A DNA stretch of 64,000 nucleotides, from assembly GCF_036039175.1 (NCBI RefSeq), contig NZ_JAYXKP010000002.1, positions 1 to 64,000 of the forward strand, in the 5' to 3' direction. Positions 9,623-18,192 of the stretch are shown here, piece after piece (position 1 is the first letter of the stretch; every line of letters begins with the position of its first letter). The position numbers were made by a program, and so were the translations under genes. The notes under the pieces are model-generated. The model ran no database searches. It saw nothing but the letters and a program-made list of their open reading frames with translations, and was not told where the DNA came from. Origin of the DNA: Marinilactibacillus sp036039175 (GTDB lineage Bacteria > Bacillota > Bacilli > Lactobacillales > Carnobacteriaceae_A).

Positions 9623-10785
9623 ATCTGCTCCTTTATTTCTTCATTAAGCATTTTTGAATAGACAATTTCCATCTCTTTTTTTACAATTTTTTTATCGTAT
9701 TGTAAACTCTTTGTATGATTATTATTCTTGATCTGGCTTCTATCACTAATTTTGATTTTGTCCAACGATTCAATCACTTCTTCTAAACTATCAGGTTTAA
9801 AGAAGTATCCATTTACACTCGGCTCTATTAAGTCTACATTTCCCCTGATTTTGGAGCAACTTATTGGCAGACCAGAAGCCATCGCTTCCATTAGAGCTAC
9901 CGGAAGGCCTTCTTGTAGTGAGGGGAATACAAAACAGTCTGATATGTTCAATAGTTCTTTTATATCTGACCTATACCCTAAAAGTAACACTTGCTCTGAG
10001 ATATTGAGTTCTTTGGCTAATGATGTTAATTTTTCTTCAAGCTCTCCTAGTCCTACGATCACGTACTTCATTTTTTTATCGTTTATTTTTGCTAATGCTC
10101 TTATGACTATCTCATGGTTTTTTCTTTTTGATAACTGTCCAACACTAATTAAAACAAATTCATCCGTACTAATGGCTAACTCTTTTTTTAAATCACTAGT
10201 ATCTAGTATTTTATTTGAATAATTCTCAGTCTCTATTCCAATTCCAGGAACATATTTTATTTGAGGATTTGGAAATTTAAGAGCATTTCTATAATCTTCT
10301 TGGTTAATTGTTATGATAACATCAGTTTTTCTTGCTAAATATCTCTCTATTGAATAATATGTCAACCAATTAAACAGAGAAGCTCCTTTAAAAAAATGAA
10401 ATCCATGTGCTGTATAAATGACTTTTAGGCCTGAACTTCTATACTTACTTGCTGCTAATCTTGATATAGCGCCTCCTATAGGAGAATGACAGTGGAGAAG
10501 CTCGAAGTTATTATCATTAATGATTTTTTCAATCGCCAGAAATGACTTCAATATATTCTTGAAATCCAATATAGATCTTGGGATAGGTACGTTATAGTAC
10601 TTAATACCTAAGCTGGTTAACTCTTTTTTAAACTCCTCAACTCTTTCAGAAGATGTTATACTACCAAAATCAAAGTTACATGCCACTTGTACTTCAGTAC
10701 CTAATTCTTGAAGTGTAAGGATATTATCTTTATTAAACAAATCAATCATTGATGCTACAGAAGCTAACATTAAAACCTTTTTCAT
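9619..10785 (-). CDS. Family 4 glycosyltransferase (EpsD/CapM-like)
   Basis: A 388-residue GT-B transferase. The N-terminus MKKVLMLASVASMIDLF, the HCHSPIGGAISRLAA block, a TAHGFHFFKGA stretch and a C-terminal FPSLQEGLPVALMEAMASGLP (the E-x7-E motif) match the group of GT4 enzymes that often add the second sugar to undecaprenyl-linked intermediates. Conserved SVGQLSKRKNHE and VGLGELEEKL mark the nucleotide-sugar domain. The gene overlaps the following GT4 by four bases and lies 36 bp after the acetyltransferase gene. A role early in repeat-unit assembly is an inference from the family resemblance. Confidence 0.86.
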   Translation of the reverse strand: MKKVLMLASVASMIDLFNKDNILTLQELGTEVQVACNFDFGSITSSERVEEFKKELTSLGIKYYNVPIPRSILDFKNILKSFLAIEKIINDNNFELLHCHSPIGGAISRLAASKYRSSGLKVIYTAHGFHFFKGASLFNWLTYYSIERYLARKTDVIITINQEDYRNALKFPNPQIKYVPGIGIETENYSNKILDTSDLKKELAISTDEFVLISVGQLSKRKNHEIVIRALAKINDKKMKYVIVGLGELEEKLTSLAKELNISEQVLLLGYRSDIKELLNISDCFVFPSLQEGLPVALMEAMASGLPISCSKIRGNVDLIEPSVNGYFFKPDSLEEVIESLDKIKISDRSQIKNNNHTKSLQYDKKIVKKEMEIVYSKMLNEEIKEQI

Positions 10786-10821
10786 AAAATAGCCTTTCTT
10801 GTCGTTTTTTTATAATAAAAT

Positions 10822-11340
10822 TTATTTTTTTAAACGACTGTTAATTTGTTTAGCCGGATTGCCAGCCACTATGGAAAATTTCGATACATCTTTAGTAACT
10901 ATGGCCCCTGTACCAATTACTGCACCATCTCCAATGTTAACTCCGGGCAATATTGTAACTCTACTACCAATCCAAACATCGTTTCCAATAATGACTGGGC
11001 TTTCTTCTTCGTGTCCTTGTAAATTCATAGGAATAGTAGTATCTTTAAAATTATGATTACTAGTATAAATAATGACTTCTGGTCCCATCATAACATTATC
11101 GCCTATGATAACTTTTCCATAAAGTTTGCAATCTACACCAATTCCAGAATTATCACCAATTTCAATAGTTCTGTCAAAAATAGCACCTTTTTCTATATTT
11201 ATATTTTTACCAGTTACTTTGTCTATTATTTTACGAGCGAAGAAACTCCTTATTTTTTTTGCACCTAAAGAAATTCTCGAATCTGACAAAGGTAGTCTAC
11301 TACCAAGTATTCTGTAAAATGATTTATAGATTAAATACAT
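10822..11340 (-). CDS. Hexapeptide-repeat O-acetyltransferase
   Basis: A left-handed beta-helix acyltransferase of the NodL/LacA/WcaF class, about 172 residues. Hexapeptide turns run from roughly residue 55 onward (IGDNSGIGVDC, IIGDNVMMGPEVII), and the catalytic histidine lies in YTSNHNF. The C-terminus has GNDVWIGSRVTILPGVNIG, GAIVTKDV and the family-typical VAGNPAK. The likely reaction is transfer of acetyl from acetyl-CoA to a sugar hydroxyl of the repeat unit. The frame is open to 11379, but AAAGGA nine bases before the ATG at 11340 marks the better start, which leaves one base between this gene and the SGNH gene upstream. Confidence 0.88.
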   Translation of the reverse strand: MYLIYKSFYRILGSRLPLSDSRISLGAKKIRSFFARKIIDKVTGKNINIEKGAIFDRTIEIGDNSGIGVDCKLYGKVIIGDNVMMGPEVIIYTSNHNFKDTTIPMNLQGHEEESPVIIGNDVWIGSRVTILPGVNIGDGAVIGTGAIVTKDVSKFSIVAGNPAKQINSRLKK

Positions 11341-11341
11341 T

Positions 11342-12190
11342 TCATTGATTCCTTTCGAAATTAGAAATAAATACCTCACTTATCATATCAGCAAGCTTTT
11401 TAGTACCCAATTCATTAAAATGCGTCCCATCATTAGTTTTAAAATATAGTTCTTTGTTGTACTTATTAATTCCTAGACTATAAAGTGAATCTACATAAGG
11501 AAATTTAAATTCTTTTGATAGTTCGACCATGGCATCAGAATAATCAGATGGTTTTAAATTGTATGCATTAATAGAAGAATCTGTATCTAAATTATTGTAT
11601 TCTGGCCAGTAGCGATAAGTCATGGGAATGAAGATAACTTCTAAACTAGGGTATGCAGTGAGTAATCTGTCCAATGAGTATCTCGCAGATCCTTTAAATG
11701 TAGTGACATCAAGGAGATCATTTTCATTCTCAATACGATTTCCCCAATCATTAGCTCCATACATTATAGCTATAGTATCTACTGCTTCCCATTCAATTTT
11801 TTGAAGTACGTTTAGCTTTTCGTCAAAGTATTCTGGTATTTCAGTATCATTCAATGCCTCATATTGAAGTTCGTAATTCTCAGTAATTATTGCATCAGTT
11901 ATAGAGTGAAAAGAAAAAGAATCAAAAGAAACATTAGGGTGTACGCTCATAGCAGTCCCCCCCATGCCCAAGTTTATCGCTTGTATTCCAGTATTTTCAC
12001 CAATGATATCAGGAAAAGATACGTTTTCTTCTTCTAAATTTTGGGTCATGCTATCACCAAAAAAAACAACCGTTTTATCTTCGACCATAGTGTTTTGACT
12101 TTCTTGATTAGATGTAGTTGTAGCTCCACATGCACTTAGTAAAAAAAATGAAATCGATATAGCTGTATACCTTCTAAAGTTACTAAGCAT
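11342..12190 (-). CDS. SGNH/GDSL-family lipoprotein
   Basis: A secreted lipoprotein with a lipobox: the N-terminus MLSNFRRYTAISISF leads to LLSAC, the Cys being the lipidation site. The mature part carries SGNH blocks: FFGDSMTQN (nucleophile Ser), GMGGTAM (Gly block), MYGANDWGNR (Asn block) and DGTHFNELG (Asp/His pair). Such proteins are esterases, or act on acylated polysaccharide in capsule loci. The frame extends seven codons upstream to a TTG at 12211, but a GGTAGGA site precedes the ATG at 12190. It lies between the flippase and the acetyltransferase genes, so it may remove or transfer O-acetyl groups outside the membrane. That role is inferred from context. Confidence 0.85.
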   Translation of the reverse strand: MLSNFRRYTAISISFFLLSACGATTTSNQESQNTMVEDKTVVFFGDSMTQNLEEENVSFPDIIGENTGIQAINLGMGGTAMSVHPNVSFDSFSFHSITDAIITENYELQYEALNDTEIPEYFDEKLNVLQKIEWEAVDTIAIMYGANDWGNRIENENDLLDVTTFKGSARYSLDRLLTAYPSLEVIFIPMTYRYWPEYNNLDTDSSINAYNLKPSDYSDAMVELSKEFKFPYVDSLYSLGINKYNKELYFKTNDGTHFNELGTKKLADMISEVFISNFERNQ

Positions 12191-12242
12191 GGTTATAATT
12201 CCTACCTTCAATTTTTAGCGTGCTTCGTTAAAAATAACAATT

Positions 12243-13721
12243 TTATATTTTAATACTAAATATTTTACTTTTCAAGATTTTTAATAGAATAGCATACGTA
12301 ACTAAAGTAAAGGTTCCGTAAACTATTATTGAAATAACTGGTGAAGTTAGTACGATATTTACTTTCATTATATATACAATAATAAAGGAAACCAAACTAG
12401 AAATAATAATTTTGAATATTTCTCTGCTAAATATTTTTAAGCTAAACAGAATCCCAAATAATTTATTGAACTTATTTGTAATAGTAAACAAGCTAATATA
12501 TCCCGCTAAAACAGTACCTAAAATCACACCGTAAAGACCGAGGACACTAACCAAAACAAGACTAATTACTAGATTCAGTATACTAACTATAATACTATTG
12601 ACAAATGGCGCTTTAGTATTCTTTTCAATATAAAAATATTTATATAATAGATCTCTAGTGCCGTTAACCGGTAATTGCAGCATATATATAAGAGCCCCAA
12701 TAAAAACTATCTGAGTATCTTTATCTGTGAAATTTCCTCTTTGATATAATAGCTCTATTCCTTCTCTCCCCAGCAAGAAAAATACAGTAACAAAAAAGAA
12801 CAGCAATGTATTGATTATAATTAGATAATCTGACAGCTTATTTTGGCTTTCTAATTTTGAGTCAGCTTTAACTAATTTAGGATAAAAATAAGTAGTCAGG
12901 TTGGTTAAAATCAACATATTGAACATTGCAACGATTGTATTAGAGTAATTTAGTATTGAGATACTTCCTGTATCTAACCTAGCTGCTATTAGTGTATCAA
13001 TTAAGACAGTGAATTGATACAATCCTGTACTAAATAAAACTGGCCCCATCAAGAAAATCATATTTTTAAAGGTTTCATCATTTATATTAAAACTAATTTT
13101 ATACTTGAAATCGGTATTCTTTAAATAAATTAGATTAAAAACCAGATTAATAGTAGCTATTAGAGCAATTAATATTGCATAAACATATATAGTGAAATCT
13201 GTTAATAAAAGAAGCACTGTCACAGAAATTACAGTGGCAATTAAATTAACAATTTTTTGCCTTACAAAAAACTCATTAAACTCTAGTAGACTAGTTGAAA
13301 GAGTATTAAACGAACTTAACAAACCAATTCCTATTGTTATAAACAATAAATTCGAACTAATTTCGATAAATTTTACAGAAGAATCTCCACCTAGTAAGAG
13401 CACTACTTCTCTTCTGAACATTATAATTATAGTAGCTAAAATAATCGCAATCAGAAAAACAATTGTGATAAAAATATTAATTGATTTTCTATCTTTACTG
13501 TCTTTCAAGTAAGGAATCACAACGGTTGATATTCCTGCTCCAATAAAACTAAAGACAAAATTTGATAGATTGGTAGTGAAATTAAAACTATCTATTTCTA
13601 CTCCTACACCGAAATTGGCTGCTAATATGCTGTTTTTCACTAAGAGAAAAATTTGAATTACAATGGTTATTACAATCATCATACTTAATTGATTAGCTAC
13701 TTTTAAATTACCTTTTTTCAC
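12243..13721 (-). CDS. MurJ/Wzx-type polysaccharide flippase
   Basis: An integral membrane protein of about 492 residues, with 12-14 hydrophobic segments, of the MOP superfamily (MurJ/MviN-like branch). The N-terminus has ANFGVGVEIDSFNF and VFSFIGAGISTVVIPYL, matching the MviN-type pattern in which an AxxFGxxxxxDaf loop follows helix 1. It should move lipid-linked repeat units across the membrane for the locus A polymerase. Although the frame opens at a TTG at 13751 inside the ManC gene, AAAGGTG lies seven bases before a GTG at 13721, which gives a 7-bp gap to the ManC stop. It is the first of three flippases in the window. Confidence 0.83.
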   Translation of the reverse strand: MKKGNLKVANQLSMMIVITIVIQIFLLVKNSILAANFGVGVEIDSFNFTTNLSNFVFSFIGAGISTVVIPYLKDSKDRKSINIFITIVFLIAIILATIIIMFRREVVLLLGGDSSVKFIEISSNLLFITIGIGLLSSFNTLSTSLLEFNEFFVRQKIVNLIATVISVTVLLLLTDFTIYVYAILIALIATINLVFNLIYLKNTDFKYKISFNINDETFKNMIFLMGPVLFSTGLYQFTVLIDTLIAARLDTGSISILNYSNTIVAMFNMLILTNLTTYFYPKLVKADSKLESQNKLSDYLIIINTLLFFFVTVFFLLGREGIELLYQRGNFTDKDTQIVFIGALIYMLQLPVNGTRDLLYKYFYIEKNTKAPFVNSIIVSILNLVISLVLVSVLGLYGVILGTVLAGYISLFTITNKFNKLFGILFSLKIFSREIFKIIISSLVSFIIVYIMKVNIVLTSPVISIIVYGTFTLVTYAILLKILKSKIFSIKI

Positions 13722-13728
13722 TACAATT

Positions 13729-15030
13729 TCACCTTTCGATAGATATCTCAATAATCTTTAAGTCATCTTTTCCTACTATTATATAGTCATTTTCACAATC
13801 CAGAGACAATGTGTCTCCTTGTAAAAAGGCAGTTTCTCTCTTGTCTGATTCTACTCTCCCGGAACCAGAAACCAATATTAATTTGTATGCTATAACATTT
13901 TGTCTCTGATAACATAACTGATTACCTTTTTTTATAAAAATACTTTTAGTTATCGTATTACTACCATTGCTACTTTCAGTTATCTCAAGAACTTTAGAAC
14001 TTCCCCAAACAGTTTCTTCATATTTTGGAAGCTTTGGTAAGTCAGCTATAAAGGATTTTAAATGAGCACTTTCTGTTTTATCAGAAACGAGTATTCCATC
14101 TGGGCTGGCTGCTACGACCATATTTTTCGCACCAATGACAGTTATTGGAATATCCAATTCATTGATGACATGTGTATTGCTAGAACTTTTAGATTTGATG
14201 ACCTTTCCAAAGGTTTGATTATCCATTACTTCTGTCAACGTGTTCCAAGTACCAAGGTCTTTCCAAAAACCATCGTACTCAATCATCGTAATGTTATGTT
14301 CTTTTTCGCTAACTTCATAATCGAAACTGTTTTTGGGAAGCTTGTAATATTGTTCTTGTACTTCTTCATATGAATCAAAAGAAATATGGTTTTTCAATAT
14401 ATCTAATACATATTTAATCTTGAATACAAATACCCCGCCATTCCACATTGCACCGTCTTTAATCAGTTCTGCTGCAGTATCCTCACTAGGTTTTTCAACA
14501 AATCCATTAACCACGTAGTTTTCATTTAATATATATCCATATTTGGATGATGGATAGGTAGGTTTTATGCCCAGAAGTCCTAGGTTATATTCAGAATCTG
14601 CTAGTTTATGATTTAATTCATATACTTTTTCAAAAAAATTCTGACTTGTGTAAGGATCCACCGGCATGATAGAAATCGTCTCATCTAAATCTGCATTTTC
14701 AACGTAATGCAAGTAAGCAGTTGAGAGTGCAATAGCAGGAAAAGTATCTCTTCTTTCAGGTTCTATAACCACTGAAACTAAATCACTCAAGTTACTACGA
14801 ATAGAATTTTCCTGATTTTTACTAGTAGCAATCAGTATTTCCGCATCTTGATCAGATTTAACAAGTTGTCTATACACCCTTTGAACCATTGATTCGGGTT
14901 TACCTTCTTCATCAACTAATAGTTTTAAAAATTGTTTTGACCTGACACTATTTGATAATGGCCAGAGTCGTTCTCCTGATCCACCAGACAATAAAACGGT
15001 TTTCATATACACACTACTTTCTGAGTTCAT
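13729..15030 (-). CDS. manC: Mannose-1-phosphate guanylyltransferase (ManC/CpsB type)
   Basis: This 433-residue enzyme makes GDP-mannose from GTP and mannose-1-phosphate. The nucleotidyltransferase signature LLSGGSGERLWPLS (about residues 13-26) followed by SKQFLKLL is diagnostic, and EPERRDTFPAIALS, MPVDPYT and FVEKPSED are further conserved blocks. The C-terminal 80 residues look like a shortened cupin/type-II isomerase-like domain with KKGNQLCYQRQ rather than a full, clearly active isomerase. The start overlaps the phosphohexomutase stop by four bases (ATGA), so the two steps Man-6-P to Man-1-P to GDP-Man are coupled. GDP-mannose, or a derivative, is therefore probably in the locus A polymer. 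Confidence 0.88.
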   Translation of the reverse strand: MNSESSVYMKTVLLSGGSGERLWPLSNSVRSKQFLKLLVDEEGKPESMVQRVYRQLVKSDQDAEILIATSKNQENSIRSNLSDLVSVVIEPERRDTFPAIALSTAYLHYVENADLDETISIMPVDPYTSQNFFEKVYELNHKLADSEYNLGLLGIKPTYPSSKYGYILNENYVVNGFVEKPSEDTAAELIKDGAMWNGGVFVFKIKYVLDILKNHISFDSYEEVQEQYYKLPKNSFDYEVSEKEHNITMIEYDGFWKDLGTWNTLTEVMDNQTFGKVIKSKSSSNTHVINELDIPITVIGAKNMVVAASPDGILVSDKTESAHLKSFIADLPKLPKYEETVWGSSKVLEITESSNGSNTITKSIFIKKGNQLCYQRQNVIAYKLILVSGSGRVESDKRETAFLQGDTLSLDCENDYIIVGKDDLKIIEISIER

Positions 15031-16649
15031 TTAAGTTCAATATCTAAGGTCCTATTCAGTTCTTTTCTAAGATTATCTAGTTTATGGATTGCGTTCTGCT
15101 TATTTAAGTCTTTAATAGAATAATAGAATTTTATTTTAGGTTCTGTACCAGAGGGTCTAAGAGCAAACCAAGTGCCATCTTCAAGTGTATATTTCAATAC
15201 ATTTTCTTTTGGTAATTGATTTACTCCTTGTGAATAATCTTCAACTTTACAAACATTCTTTACGATATCAGTTCTACTCTCTCGAGCCTTGTCCATAATT
15301 GAATCAATTTTATATTTACCTTCTTTGCCTTTATACGTTAAGGAGTCTAATTCGTCCAGATAGAAGCCATACTCTTCGTATAATTCTTCTAGTTTGTCAA
15401 TTAACGTCATTCCTTCATTTTTGTAAAAAGAAGCAATTTCGCTAATTAGCCATGACGAAGATACACCATCTTTATCTCTAGAATCTGTATTATGTAAGTA
15501 ACCATAACTTTCTTCATATCCGAAAAGAAAATCATTTAACTGACCGTTTTCTTGCATTTGATTAATCTGTTCCCCAATATATTTAAATCCTGTCAATGTA
15601 TTAACAACTTTATGATTCCTACTAGTGGCTATTTGAGCTGCTAAATCGTTTGTAACAATCGTTTTAATGATAACTTTGTTAGGTGGACAGCTTTCTGTTA
15701 GATAGTCTACCATAATAGCTCCAATTTGGTTTCCGGTTAACAGTTCATAAACACCTCTGTGATATACCGCTATACCGATTCGATCACAATCCGGATCTGT
15801 AGCAATAACTAAATCTGCTTGTTTTAACTGTGCCTGCTCGATGGCCATTTTAAGTGCTGATGGATTTTCTGGATTTGGAGAACTTACTGTACTGAAGAAT
15901 GGATCAGGAGAACTTTGCTCTTTAACTAAACTAGTATCGAAATCATTCAATACTTTACCAACAGGGATTGCTCCACTACCGTGAAGAGGTGAGTAAACAA
16001 CCTTAAGATTATTTGTTAGAATGTTACCCTTAGGTATACTCTTCAAGAATTGATTCATTATTGTATCGTCGAGAACTTCGCACAAGGCCTCGTTACTACT
16101 TAAATCATTTATGAATTTCATACCTTCAATAGTGTCCAATGTATCCATTATCTCTTTCGCTTCAGAAGGAATCATTTGTCCTCCATCAGAATTATAAACT
16201 TTGTACCCATTATACTCCTTTGGGTTATGACTAGCAGTAATCACTATGCCTGCATCACAACTTAGTGAACGGATACCGTAAGAGAGTATAGAAATAGGTG
16301 TATAGTCCTCAAAAAGATAAACCCGTATACCTAGAGCAGTGAATACCTCCGTTGCAAACCTAGCAAATTCTTTTGAATTTTCACGAGTATCAAAAGCAAT
16401 TATCACTTTAGGCAAATCCTTTTTTCTCAACAGATTTTTCCCGACTGCATAACTCGCTTTCATAATTGTATACTGATTGATTCTATTTGTTCCAATACCC
16501 ATTAAACCTCTCAATCCACCAGTACCGAATTCAAGCTCTTTGTAGAAACTATCATCAATCTCTGCAGGAGACATTTTAGTGGTTAAGGTTTCTTTAGTGT
16601 TTTTATCTAGTGAGAGCCATTCTTTATAGCGTTTGCCGATTTTATCCAT
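15027..16649 (-). CDS. Phosphohexomutase (phosphoglucomutase/phosphomannomutase, PgcA-like)
   Basis: A 540-residue alpha-D-phosphohexomutase. The phosphoserine loop ITASHNPKEYNGYKVY lies near residues 137-152, the metal loop ATDPDCDRIG around 285, the sugar loop GYEESYGYL near 390, and the phosphate-binding RPSGTEPKIKFYYS close to the C-terminus. Length and the N-terminal KEWL...FGTGGLRG block fit the PgcA/Pgm2-like class. Next to manC it most likely supplies mannose-1-phosphate, although glucose-1-phosphate is also possible. The frame begins at a TTG (16658), but the ATG at 16649 after AAAGG is preferred. Confidence 0.88.
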   Translation of the reverse strand: MDKIGKRYKEWLSLDKNTKETLTTKMSPAEIDDSFYKELEFGTGGLRGLMGIGTNRINQYTIMKASYAVGKNLLRKKDLPKVIIAFDTRENSKEFARFATEVFTALGIRVYLFEDYTPISILSYGIRSLSCDAGIVITASHNPKEYNGYKVYNSDGGQMIPSEAKEIMDTLDTIEGMKFINDLSSNEALCEVLDDTIMNQFLKSIPKGNILTNNLKVVYSPLHGSGAIPVGKVLNDFDTSLVKEQSSPDPFFSTVSSPNPENPSALKMAIEQAQLKQADLVIATDPDCDRIGIAVYHRGVYELLTGNQIGAIMVDYLTESCPPNKVIIKTIVTNDLAAQIATSRNHKVVNTLTGFKYIGEQINQMQENGQLNDFLFGYEESYGYLHNTDSRDKDGVSSSWLISEIASFYKNEGMTLIDKLEELYEEYGFYLDELDSLTYKGKEGKYKIDSIMDKARESRTDIVKNVCKVEDYSQGVNQLPKENVLKYTLEDGTWFALRPSGTEPKIKFYYSIKDLNKQNAIHKLDNLRKELNRTLDIELK

Positions 16650-16663
16650 TTTTATCAATACCT

Positions 16664-17512
16664 TTAACTTTCTGTAGATTTAATAGATTCTTCTAAACTA
16701 AATTTACAATACTCCTCTTTATAATAACTTAGTGTATAATCGTAAACAAAATTCCCAAACACTTTTTTCATAGTACTGTTATTTTTGAAGATAGTAATGA
16801 GTTTATTGAACATCTTGGTTGTAAGAAGTTTTTTACCATGAACTTCAGCAATTAAGGTCACAAGCTCACTTGTGTTCGTATATTCCTGGTTCTGTGGGTG
16901 AAAGATTCCTGACTCGTTATTATCTATCATTAATTTCAAAAACTCGGTCAAATTCTCTATAAACAACATACTTCTCTTGTTTTCATATTTTGGAAACAGA
17001 GGTACTGTCTTGGCTAATTTTGAGAGTCGCAAGTAATTACCCTTAGAGTTTTTTCCATATATCATTGGCGGTCTGACGATACATATTTTAAAATCCTCCG
17101 ATTCTAATTTTATAAGTTGCTCCTCGGCTTGCAACTTACTATTTCCATAAAATGAGTCAGGTTTAGGAATTGTTTCTTTACTGATTACTTCTGTAGCATC
17201 ATTTCCAAATACGATAATACTACTAAGGAATATGAATTGCTTGACTCCTTCAAGCTTCGCTTTTTCCGCAATTTCTATCGTTAAATCTCTGTTAACTTTG
17301 TAGTAGGTTTGCTCCATATCTGGGTCTGTTGAAACGTGAGCTATTCCAGCAACATGAACTAAGGAATCATAAATTGTAAAATCGTCTTTTTCCCATGACC
17401 CATCTTTCAAACTGATTTTATTGATCTCGTACTGCGTACTCTCAGTTTTTAATTTAGATTCTAAGGAATTTCCAATGTAGCTGTTTATACCCGTAATCAA
17501 TATTTTCTTCAA
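16664..17512 (-). CDS. NAD-dependent epimerase/dehydratase (SDR; possible 4-reductase)
   Basis: A 282-residue extended short-chain dehydrogenase. It begins KILITGINSYIGNSLESKL; the Rossmann loop has Ser where TGxxGxxG enzymes have the middle Gly, a variation seen in a Firmicute capsule subgroup. HVAGIAHV, the VNRDLTIEIAEKA block, FLSSIIVFG (catalytic Ser) and YGNSK (catalytic YxxxK) follow. Such enzymes beside a CapD-type dehydratase and a short initiating transferase commonly act as 4-reductases giving UDP-QuiNAc or UDP-FucNAc, as WbpV does. That is my inference for this gene; a 4-epimerase is the alternative. It lies 42 bp after the sugar transferase. Confidence 0.78.
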   Translation of the reverse strand: MKKILITGINSYIGNSLESKLKTESTQYEINKISLKDGSWEKDDFTIYDSLVHVAGIAHVSTDPDMEQTYYKVNRDLTIEIAEKAKLEGVKQFIFLSSIIVFGNDATEVISKETIPKPDSFYGNSKLQAEEQLIKLESEDFKICIVRPPMIYGKNSKGNYLRLSKLAKTVPLFPKYENKRSMLFIENLTEFLKLMIDNNESGIFHPQNQEYTNTSELVTLIAEVHGKKLLTTKMFNKLITIFKNNSTMKKVFGNFVYDYTLSYYKEEYCKFSLEESIKSTES

Positions 17513-17554
17513 TTTGAAAGTCTCCTAATATTATAGTCACATAATTAATTGAAT

Positions 17555-18145
17555 TTAATCTTTTTTCCCTTCAACCACACCATCTGTTTTTAATACTGAT
17601 ATTATGGTCCAAAAAAAACATTTACAATCCATTTTGAACCCGAGTTTTTCAGTGTATTCTCCGTCTAATTTAGCTTTATACTCAATGTCTAGTTCATCTC
17701 TACCATTAATCTGCGCCCAACCTGTTAATCCTACAGGTACTCCATTAGCGTTATACTTGTCTCTTTCCTGAATCAAGTCGTATTGATTCCATAAAGCAGG
17801 TCGTGGACCGATTATACTCATGTCACCTTTGAGAATGTTTATGATTTGGGGTAACTCATCTAAGCTTGTTTTTCTTAATATCTTACCGATTTTTGTAATA
17901 TATTTGTCTGGATCCGCTAGTAAATGGGTCGCTGTATCTTTTGGAGTGTCTACATACATCGTTCGAAACTTTAATATATTGAAATACTTTTTTTGGTATC
18001 CAACTCTTTTTTGCTTGAAAAGAACTGGACCTTTTGAGTTTAGTTTTATTGCAATGACAATTAGCGAAATAAATGGGGCTAAGATTACGAGCCCAACAAT
18101 AGATAAAACTATGTCTATTAACCTTTTGAATTTCAAGTAATTCAT
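17555..18145 (-). CDS. Initiating sugar-1-phosphate transferase (short PglC/WcfS-like)
   Basis: This 196-residue monotopic phosphoglycosyltransferase attaches the first sugar-1-phosphate to undecaprenyl phosphate. It has a single N-terminal re-entrant hydrophobic segment (RLIDIVLSIVGLVILAPF) followed by GPVLFKQKRVG, FNILKFRTM, the catalytic DELPQ...INILKGDMS stretch, IGPRPAL and GLTGWAQINGRD. It lacks the N-terminal four-helix domain of WbaP/CpsE-type enzymes, unlike the locus B transferase. An AAAGGAG site nine bases before the ATG at 18145 fixes the start, although the frame is open to 18172. The small size and adjacent CapD/SDR genes suggest a 6-deoxy-HexNAc as first sugar. Confidence 0.9.
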   Translation of the reverse strand: MNYLKFKRLIDIVLSIVGLVILAPFISLIVIAIKLNSKGPVLFKQKRVGYQKKYFNILKFRTMYVDTPKDTATHLLADPDKYITKIGKILRKTSLDELPQIINILKGDMSIIGPRPALWNQYDLIQERDKYNANGVPVGLTGWAQINGRDELDIEYKAKLDGEYTEKLGFKMDCKCFFWTIISVLKTDGVVEGKKD

Positions 18146-18192
18146 TTGATATGTCTCCTTTAAAGTACTCATAAAATCGCAATATCTATTGT

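Noticed and set aside
9728..10222. Plus-strand 164-residue open frame
   Set aside because: It lies wholly antisense to a well-supported GT4 gene, and its protein has no family features.
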